Shown one piece after another: positions 58,702-64,000 of a DNA stretch of 64,000 bases. This DNA comes from a virus. Under the pieces are notes generated by a model. That model saw only the letters and a program-made list of their open reading frames with translations. It made no database searches and had not been told where the DNA came from. The DNA lies in the IMG/VR virus record IMGVR_UViG_3300011934_000017, positions 62,001 to 126,000 of that record; one strand, given 5' to 3'. Position 1 is the first letter of the stretch. Every line of letters begins with the position of its first letter. The position numbers and the translations under genes are program-made.

Positions 58702-59526
58702 TTAGGAAACATCGAAGTGCTTAATGCCTCCTTTCTTCTCACCTTTAACTTGCTTTTTGGTCGTGCTCTTTCCTTTCTTAGGTCTTTCGGGCTTGACGGA
58801 ATAACCGCTTTCGATAGCGTTAACAATACTGACAAGATCATTTGACTTGGACTTCTTGACGCCATTTGTCTTGAATACCTTGTCAATCGTAGGTATCTCA
58901 CCGATATCAATCTTTTCAGATAGACCCAGTTCGTATTCTTCCAAAGTACGTAAATGCTTTGCTACATGTTTCTGGACATTAGGATCGGCGTAACGCTTTT
59001 TCTTCAGCATCTTCAGACGAATAGGCTCAAAGGCTTCATCATCATAGATAGCTTCTTGCGCACGACCTGAGAAGGTCATTGTGAGTTTACCATCACGACT
59101 ACAAATACGGATAACATCTTTGTCGGCATACATTATGTATGCCGTCATGAAATTGGATAAATAATCTGCGCGAGCCTGCCCCCTGTAACGTACATAAACT
59201 TTTTGCCCCATGTTAAAGCCTTCGGCACGGGTTTGCTTTTCGCGCATAAGCAAAGCACCAAGCTTCCGGAGTTGCGCATCGTCTACAGCATTCACAATGC
59301 GAGACAAGGCGATAAAGGTCTCTTCGTCTTCCACTAGCGAAGAGAGGGAATTTGTGTCTGGAACAAACTGACGGCATGGCTTTTGTGTTTCCATGATACC
59401 GCGCTCACAGCACAACTTTTTATCGCGTACAATTTCACATTCGAAGCCAACACAATCACCACAAGTCAGGCGTTGTTCTTTTAATGACTCGATGACCTTC
59501 GCTTCGATGTTTTTCTGCATTCCCAT
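58702..59526 (-). CDS. Cys-rich N-terminal protein with basic tail
   Basis: This 274-residue protein has a Cys-rich N terminus with TCGDCVGFECEIVRDKK and CCERG...KPCRQF, which suggests a zinc knuckle or disulfide cluster. A middle domain with KVYVRYRGQARADYL follows, then a Lys-rich tail (KKGKSTTKKQVKGEKKGG) suited to nucleic acid. Its start (ATG 59526) overlaps the HNH gene by ~71 bases, which is unusual. Later ATGs are not better placed. Family not recognised. Confidence 0.6.
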   Translation of the reverse strand: MGMQKNIEAKVIESLKEQRLTCGDCVGFECEIVRDKKLCCERGIMETQKPCRQFVPDTNSLSSLVEDEETFIALSRIVNAVDDAQLRKLGALLMREKQTRAEGFNMGQKVYVRYRGQARADYLSNFMTAYIMYADKDVIRICSRDGKLTMTFSGRAQEAIYDDEAFEPIRLKMLKKKRYADPNVQKHVAKHLRTLEEYELGLSEKIDIGEIPTIDKVFKTNGVKKSKSNDLVSIVNAIESGYSVKPERPKKGKSTTKKQVKGEKKGGIKHFDVS

Positions 59527-59965
59527 TTGTAAAACCCTTATGTTTGAGCGTTTCCGCTATACAATACAATACGGCGCCTTGCAGTGTAGTTACTCCATCC
59601 AAATCTTGCTTGAGCAAGTGAAGAGAGCTATGTACAGATGCAGGAACCTCCAACTGTAGTTTGTACCCTTTATCCTGTGGAAGAACGGGAGGATCAAGGA
59701 TAGCATCGACTAGAATGCCTAAATACTTTTGAGCATTTTCAGCCATTCTAGTGGTACGCCAATAGTGGCGCGTTATGGGTTTACCGCTACGAATCTTTGC
59801 TACAATGGCTTCTCCGTGAGCGTGGAGAACATTGTGACAGTCAGAGCATAAAGGAATTTGCAGACTGTCTTTTCCACCAAGCGCTTGTGGAACTGTATGA
59901 TGCCAGTGTAACAGAGAAAACATATTTTCGCAAATAGAGCATTTACCACTCTTGTATTTATCCAT
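59456..59965 (-). CDS. HNH endonuclease
   Basis: This 169-residue protein has an HNH site: CSICENMF, WHHTVPQALGGKDSLQIPLCSDCHNVLH, with paired Cys holding a structural zinc and the His-Asn-His set in place. The C-terminal ~80 residues (LDPPVLPQDKGY...) are unrelated and may bind DNA. HNH genes in phages are often mobile or packaging-related. It overlaps the Cys-rich gene in a different frame by 71 bases, so the two are expressed together. Confidence 0.78.
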   Translation of the reverse strand: MDKYKSGKCSICENMFSLLHWHHTVPQALGGKDSLQIPLCSDCHNVLHAHGEAIVAKIRSGKPITRHYWRTTRMAENAQKYLGILVDAILDPPVLPQDKGYKLQLEVPASVHSSLHLLKQDLDGVTTLQGAVLYCIAETLKHKGFTNGNAEKHRSEGHRVIKRTTPDLW

Positions 59966-59973
59966 GCGAACCT

Positions 59974-61050
59974 CTACAAGGTAGCGTTAGCTTCACGCGA
60001 CCAAGGCAAGCCCCAGGATAAATTCGCCATGTTAGCATTGCGTTCAAACATCGAATAGATACGACGAGGCATAATCCAAGCTAATGCGATATTGCCGTTA
60101 GAAGGGTTGCCTTGGAACTTAGAAGATACCAAAACATAATCTTCGTCCGATACCTCGTTGATCTGTTCAATCACGTCCAACACAAACTCTTCTTGCATAG
60201 TCTTATGTTTGGTGGAACGTTGACGTGCTTTCAGACCTTTGACATTGAGAGCCGCTTTACCTGACTTGCGACCCTTGTACTCTGTCGCTTTTATAGCGTC
60301 GAAAGCCAACAGGTATTGATCTTTTAGTACGACGAATGAAGACTCATCCACAATTTCGTACTTCAGACCGGTACGTCTTAAAAACTTAGGAGTTAATACA
60401 TGGAAATTGGATGTTACGAAAGGAACTACGGGCATTTGAATCATCTTGAACATCTTGCCGCGTAGAGAGGAAGGTAACTTGGATTTATGCTTCATGAGGC
60501 TGTTAACTTTCATCTTAGCCTCTTTGCTGACACCTTCAACGTTTCTGTTTGGTGTAGCTTCTTTTTCAGACTCTTTGCCAGCATTCTTTAAAATGCGTAA
60601 TGCATCTTTGTGACCTTGAGTCTGTGAAACATGCTTGATCTGCTCTTTAAGTTCTTCCGTTGAAACACCAGAAGGAAAATATTCTTGAGCAATCTTTACC
60701 AAGTTATTCTTAACAGGAAGGAGGTATGTTTTAACAGCGTCTCTGAATTTGGTTAAATTCATTTCACCGTTCTGAACTCCGGTACTAATAGAGTCCAATA
60801 CCTTTTGTGCTTCTTGCATAGGCTTTTTAACCGGGGATAGGGCGCCTACTGAGCCTGCTGAAGCGGGGGATGAAGAACGTCTCTTCAATTCGGATAGGAA
60901 TGTCTTTAAGGATGCTTCTAAGCCATCCACTTCTTCAAGTATAACAGAACGTTTTCGGAGTTCGTTCTTTGCAACTGCCGAAACAAAGCCTGAAACGGCG
61001 TTAACTTGTTCGACCAGCTTGTCGAATAGGTACTTCTCAACTTCTTTCAT
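59974..61050 (-). CDS. Unknown protein, start revised to 61050
   Basis: The start is placed at ATG 61050 (MKEVEKYLFDKL), with AGGTG six bases upstream, rather than 61107. The 358-residue product is helical in its first half (KYLFDKLVEQVNAVSGF, SLKTFLSELKRR) with a Ser/Pro/Ala linker at ~100. The second half is beta-rich (FVTSNFHVLTPKFLRR, SSFVVLKDQYLLAFDAIK). No motif is recognised. A TATAAT promoter-like site and two inverted repeats lie upstream. Confidence 0.6.
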   Translation of the reverse strand: MKEVEKYLFDKLVEQVNAVSGFVSAVAKNELRKRSVILEEVDGLEASLKTFLSELKRRSSSPASAGSVGALSPVKKPMQEAQKVLDSISTGVQNGEMNLTKFRDAVKTYLLPVKNNLVKIAQEYFPSGVSTEELKEQIKHVSQTQGHKDALRILKNAGKESEKEATPNRNVEGVSKEAKMKVNSLMKHKSKLPSSLRGKMFKMIQMPVVPFVTSNFHVLTPKFLRRTGLKYEIVDESSFVVLKDQYLLAFDAIKATEYKGRKSGKAALNVKGLKARQRSTKHKTMQEEFVLDVIEQINEVSDEDYVLVSSKFQGNPSNGNIALAWIMPRRIYSMFERNANMANLSWGLPWSREANATL

Positions 61051-61069
61051 TGTCGCACCTGTTGATTGA

Positions 61070-61139
61070 TACGTCCGAACATGGACGTATGATAGACACT
61101 TAATCAAATTAGTAAAGCGAAAATCGATTAAGAAGTGTC
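61070..61139 (-). promoter_or_regulatory. Structured leader of the 358-residue gene
   Basis: Two inverted repeats lie in the 5' leader: TACGTCC/GGACGTA (61070-61076, 61083-61089) and GACACTT/AAGTGTC with TAATC/GATTA inside it (61095-61139). They follow the TATAAT at 61146-61151. They could be operators, RNA structures or an early regulatory hairpin. Confidence 0.5.
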
Positions 61140-61145
61140 GAGCGC

Positions 61146-61151
61146 ATTATA
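61146..61151 (-). promoter_or_regulatory. TATAAT element before the 358-residue gene
   Basis: An exact TATAAT on the minus strand, about 96 bases before ATG 61050. The -35 region is weak. The 129-base gap between the genes supports a promoter here. Confidence 0.42.
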
Positions 61152-61179
61152 CGCTAGGATGAAAAATTCACCACTTAGA

Positions 61180-61656
61180 CTACCAGTTATTTTCGCAGTA
61201 TCGAATAAACATTCTCTCCAACATACGTAAGGCGAGGTCATCAATCTTTTCTGACGACTCTATGATTCTGAATACAGGTTCACCTACTTCAGTTATAGCA
61301 TCAGGATCCAAAGAAGGTGGAATATAAAGAACAACAACACGACCTACAAAGCTGCCTTTGTGGCGTACATCAAAAAGGCATGTATTCTCTTCTAGCAACA
61401 CAATACCATGCTCGTGCGAGGTCCTGTGAACAAAGTTAGTGAAGCCTGTTACAAACTCTTTGATCACGGTGTGGTCGCAAGGCACGTCTTCAATGTCCAA
61501 CACAAACATTTCAGGAACATGAAGCGTGTTCTCAGGATCGGAAGAGCCTAAGCGTAACACTTCACCAGAAAGGACAGCCGTGTAGGGACTGGTGTAGAAC
61601 TTGCTGTAATAGGTGCCGTACTTTTGATCTTTGAGTAGATAGATGCGATCAGACAT
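61180..61656 (-). CDS. Unknown protein
   Basis: This 158-residue protein is of alpha/beta composition, starting MSDRIYLLKDQKYGTYYSKF and with a Val-rich segment (GRVVVLYIPPSLDPDAI). No motif is recognised. A small palindrome (AATAGT/ACTATT) lies just upstream and may regulate it. It ends a few dozen bases before the promoter region of the next gene. Confidence 0.6.
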   Translation of the reverse strand: MSDRIYLLKDQKYGTYYSKFYTSPYTAVLSGEVLRLGSSDPENTLHVPEMFVLDIEDVPCDHTVIKEFVTGFTNFVHRTSHEHGIVLLEENTCLFDVRHKGSFVGRVVVLYIPPSLDPDAITEVGEPVFRIIESSEKIDDLALRMLERMFIRYCENNW

Positions 61657-61676
61657 AAAAATCTCCTATTTATCCC

Positions 61677-61694
61677 AATAGTATTTACACTATT
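61677..61694. promoter_or_regulatory. Small inverted repeat
   Basis: AATAGT (61677-61682) and ACTATT (61689-61694) with a six-base spacer, ahead of the 158-residue gene, overlapping a TGTAAATA core also seen near 33.2 kb. Weak operator candidate. Confidence 0.35.
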
Positions 61695-62487
61695 TAAGTT
61701 TTCGATATTCTTTGATGGAGCGAATATTTTCTGTGAACCAGACACCTTTCGAATCGGCTTTGGTGAACAGAACAAAGTCTTCCAAAGTCACGTCATCGTA
61801 CACGTACTGGCTGTCATTGTGGAACGTTACAAGCAACTTTTCTTTTTCGATATTGTAAGCCACTCGCTTTATCGTAGAAGAGTGTACTTCCATTTTCCAT
61901 ACAGGCTTGTGCTTTCTTTTCTCTTTCATGGGCAACCTCTTTAAAGGTAGATGAATGGTACGGGACTTCTCTGCGTTGATGCGTCGCTGTCGTAACGTAT
62001 CGGGCAATACTGTATTATCAGGCCACCAATCAGGAGGTGGTCGCCTCGTCCACTTGGCAAACGTCTTATCACACAGGTAAAACACATGATATGCTTGAAC
62101 GGCATCATCGCATTTATAGGCTTCAGGCATTGCTTGTGCGAAGTCAGTAAGGCCAATATCAGAAAGATTCTTTGGAGGATTCTCTAAGGCTTCTCTACGT
62201 TCAAGGTACGTGTTGTGAACTTTGCCGTATCGATACTCGTACTCTGCACAAAGCTCCTCAAACAACTCAAACAACCAAATATAGTTAGACCGTGAAGCAT
62301 ACGACCAGAGAGAACAAGGATGCTTTGGATTAAACGACTTGCAAAGGCCATCATGCGTAGCGTTATCTAACAGCAGATGACCTTCGCTCAACATCTGTGC
62401 CGTCTCAATAGGCATCTTGATGATATGTTGGTCGCATTGCATTCGTGCGGCTACTTTAGGATTTCGATCCAGCACGAAGATGTTCAC
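61690..62487 (-). CDS. Phage protein with C-terminal KTSC domain, GTG start
   Basis: The start is placed at GTG 62487 (VNIFVLDRNPKVAA), with GAGGA seven bases upstream. The longer ATG at 62535 adds residues that do not match the family. The first ~160 of 265 residues belong to an uncharacterised phage family with NIFVLD, a QHIIKMPIETAQMLS motif, HPCSLW and NYIWLFELF. The last ~65 residues are a KTSC domain (VHSSTIKRVAYNIEKEKLLVTF, YVYDDV). KTSC often joins nucleic-acid proteins; its function here is unknown. Confidence 0.7.
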   Translation of the reverse strand: MNIFVLDRNPKVAARMQCDQHIIKMPIETAQMLSEGHLLLDNATHDGLCKSFNPKHPCSLWSYASRSNYIWLFELFEELCAEYEYRYGKVHNTYLERREALENPPKNLSDIGLTDFAQAMPEAYKCDDAVQAYHVFYLCDKTFAKWTRRPPPDWWPDNTVLPDTLRQRRINAEKSRTIHLPLKRLPMKEKRKHKPVWKMEVHSSTIKRVAYNIEKEKLLVTFHNDSQYVYDDVTLEDFVLFTKADSKGVWFTENIRSIKEYRKLK

Positions 62488-62644
62488 GATGCGTTCCTCT
62501 AAAGAATCTTGAGTCAGGCTTCTTAGGTGTTTCAACTAAAGCGTTAAGCTGTGCACCTAAGTCTTTGGACTGTTTCTGACCTGCCAGAAGTTCTTTGAGA
62601 AAATCGTCGTCGCTCATTGTCATAATGCGCTTGTTATTCGTCAT
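62456..62644 (-). CDS. Small unknown protein
   Basis: This 62-residue protein is hydrophilic (MTMSDDDFLKELLAGQKQSKDLGAQL...), with GGAAG upstream of ATG 62644. It starts inside the end of the MgtC-like gene (11-base overlap) and ends 31 bases inside the next gene. It fills what would otherwise be a gap, so I include it. No function known. Confidence 0.52.
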   Translation of the reverse strand: MTNNKRIMTMSDDDFLKELLAGQKQSKDLGAQLNALVETPKKPDSRFFRGTHREHLRAGSKS

Positions 62645-63305
62645 ACTTTTCTTCCTTTCGTTCGCGTAAAAGAGTACGGCGTTTTTTAGCCATGCGGATC
62701 AAATCACCATCATACCGAGACTTATGGTAGAAAATAAGTTTGGTCGCATCGGCTAGAACATCGTCAAATGAATCTACAACAATCAAGATAATCGCACCGA
62801 GAGTTGAAACTTTTATAGCCGTAGCGATAGCACCTACACCAATACATACACCGATCGAGGCTAACAGCCAAACTGTCGCTGCGCTAGTCACACCGTTAAC
62901 GCTGCCTTTCTTCGTGAACATCACACCAGCACCAAGAAAGCCAATACCTGAAACGATCTGTCCAATTATGCGGCTTGGATCAGTAACGATAGTAGCATCG
63001 GACATAGGCATATTGTTAGCCATGTGAATTGATACAGCCACAAAGATGTACGAACCTAAAGAAATGAGCATTGACGTTCTCATGCCTATAGGCTTCTTGC
63101 GTAGCTGTCTTTCCCAACCTAAAATGCCGCCACAGAAGAGGGCAGCGAATACGCTTTTCCAGCTTAAAAGACCAAGCTCGGTTATTTGACTCCACACCTC
63201 TTCAATAGATTGACCTGATAAAAGAACCAGAGCAATCGAACCTAGAGCTAGAGGAATGACAGACAAAAAGATTGACGGCATTTTACGCCGTTTGAATATA
63301 ATCAT
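62634..63305 (-). CDS. MgtC/SapB-like inner-membrane protein
   Basis: This 223-residue protein has several membrane segments and the MgtC signature: GWERQLRKKPIGMRT (63-77), DPSRIIGQIVSGIGFLGAG (109-127) and GVTSAATVWLLASIG (138-152), where bacterial MgtC binds and inhibits the F1Fo ATPase or affects Mg2+ stress. The basic C terminus is cytoplasmic. In a phage it could tune host energy state or membrane during infection, which is inference. It overlaps the small gene by 11 bases. Confidence 0.83.
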   Translation of the reverse strand: MIIFKRRKMPSIFLSVIPLALGSIALVLLSGQSIEEVWSQITELGLLSWKSVFAALFCGGILGWERQLRKKPIGMRTSMLISLGSYIFVAVSIHMANNMPMSDATIVTDPSRIIGQIVSGIGFLGAGVMFTKKGSVNGVTSAATVWLLASIGVCIGVGAIATAIKVSTLGAIILIVVDSFDDVLADATKLIFYHKSRYDGDLIRMAKKRRTLLRERKEEKYDE

Positions 63306-63317
63306 ACAAGATTGCCT

Positions 63318-63818
63318 TTAAGGAGTAGGAAAATCAATATCAAGAAGTTCAGCCGCCTCGATCAAGGTTGCTTCAACTCCTACTATAGTAAAGCGTTTAG
63401 CGCCTTTACCGTATAGAGGTGAGAGTAGAACATTGCTTTTCTCTTCTAAGGCGTTTTCAGTTATCACGCTTTTCTGTTTGCCGTCTAACCAATCAGTTAT
63501 CTGTCGGAATACAGGATAAGATATGCGGCATATTGTCGTTTCTTCCTCCTCTACAAAGTAGTCAACGGTCAACAAAACTCTGCTAATCTTTTCAGACTGA
63601 ACTATCCACGAGTACGTCTTAGGTTCACCTGTTTGTTTGTCAAACGTTTTAGGTGTTCTACGTGTAACGGCAGGGCAACCAAACAATTTAGGAACTTCGT
63701 CGAGTATGCCTATCACCGTGTCTTTCTTGGCTATCTGCTCTTTGATGTTTCGTGTGACGGACGGTGTTTTAACTTCATGACCGTTACGAAATCGAGGACC
63801 ATCTATAAGTCTAAGCAT
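63318..63818 (-). CDS. Unknown protein
   Basis: This 166-residue protein has mixed composition with KLFGCPAVTRRTPKTFD and VLLTVDYFVEEEETTICRISY. No motif or membrane segment is seen. The ATG at 63818 follows the preceding gene's stop by 13 bases, and the MgtC-like gene follows it by 12 bases. Family not recognised. Confidence 0.58.
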   Translation of the reverse strand: MLRLIDGPRFRNGHEVKTPSVTRNIKEQIAKKDTVIGILDEVPKLFGCPAVTRRTPKTFDKQTGEPKTYSWIVQSEKISRVLLTVDYFVEEEETTICRISYPVFRQITDWLDGKQKSVITENALEEKSNVLLSPLYGKGAKRFTIVGVEATLIEAAELLDIDFPTP

Positions 63819-63831
63819 TACAAGGACTCCG

Positions 63832-64000
63832 TTATAAAATAACTTGGGGAAACTGTTGCAATCTTTTCAGATTAACGGCTTTTTGTTGGGGTGTATATTT
63901 CTTAGTGGAATTCCAAGCCCACTGAAGTAAGGCTTGTCGCTGTCTCATTCTTTTGCTTTCATCTTTTAAATTTCCGGACTTGGTAATCTGGCCTTGGTGA
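63832..64000 (-). CDS. C-terminal end of an unknown gene
   Basis: Only the last 55 codons are inside the window (ending RLQQFPQVIL, TAA at 63832-63834). The visible part is basic and Gln-rich (RMRQRQALLQWAWN), perhaps a DNA- or RNA-binding tail. The start lies beyond the window's right edge, so no family is assigned. Confidence 0.5.
   Translation of the reverse strand, partial: HQGQITKSGNLKDESKRMRQRQALLQWAWNSTKKYTPQQKAVNLKRLQQFPQVIL

Noticed and set aside
1-64000. tRNA or rRNA genes
   Set aside because: No cloverleaf-like sequence or conserved T-loop was noticed in the intergenic gaps, which are mostly too short to hold one.

Overview
The window is part of the genome of a large, contractile-tailed (myovirus-type) bacteriophage. 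The evidence is a T4-like terminase large subunit, a portal protein carrying an intein, a spike-like hub protein with an OB fold, a PAAR tip protein, gp25-like and J/gp6-like baseplate proteins, and about 33 kb of tail and fibre genes. No bacterial chromosomal genes are visible. Shine-Dalgarno starts, a SleB-type cell-wall hydrolase and an MgtC-like inner-membrane protein point to a Gram-negative host; the species cannot be named from this sequence. The phage genome is probably much larger than this window, because the capsid, sheath, tube, polymerase and primase genes are not here.

Nearly every gene is on the minus strand, so transcription runs from 64 kb down to 1. Many junctions are ATGA or TAATG overlaps. 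Reading in that direction: 64-61 kb holds small genes, an MgtC-like membrane protein and a KTSC-domain protein. 61-54.8 kb holds an HNH protein, a Cys-rich protein, a sigma-factor-like protein and a DnaB/gp41-type helicase. 54.8-48.3 kb is the packaging and portal block: terminase, a KTSC-containing protein and the intein-split portal. 48.3-43 kb holds baseplate and spike genes with small unknown genes. 43-35.2 kb is an accessory block: SprT-like peptidase, SleB hydrolase, Nudix, two PD-(D/E)xK nucleases, GNAT, a P-loop NTPase and topoisomerase IB.

A three-gene plus-strand island (33.2-35.2 kb), led by thymidylate synthase, interrupts this layout. From 33.1 kb to 1 the minus-strand baseplate and fibre region resumes: PAAR, gp25-like, J-like, a 1968-residue repeat protein, a tail-collar fibre protein, six collagen-like fibre proteins (two with Calx-beta repeats and polyproline rods), a 1140-residue glycine-rich adhesin, a three-gene envelope cluster with a periplasmic-binding-protein-like product, and a set of small modular fibre proteins.

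The most striking feature is how the tail region is built from a few recurring modules. These are an undescribed 'FAYP' domain (8 copies in two proteins), an 'HNLG' beta domain (7 copies in six proteins), a short 'GLY..G..W' N-terminal domain (5 proteins), a 'MxGLTRP' head plus collagen plus 'DPGAVG..LW' cap (6 proteins), and stand-alone mini-genes that encode a single module. A second cryptic domain is shared by the SprT-like peptidase and the protein between terminase and portal. Several starts were moved from the longest ORF on the basis of Shine-Dalgarno position, and two genes below 60 codons were found by hand translation (11538-11714 and 15678-15851).
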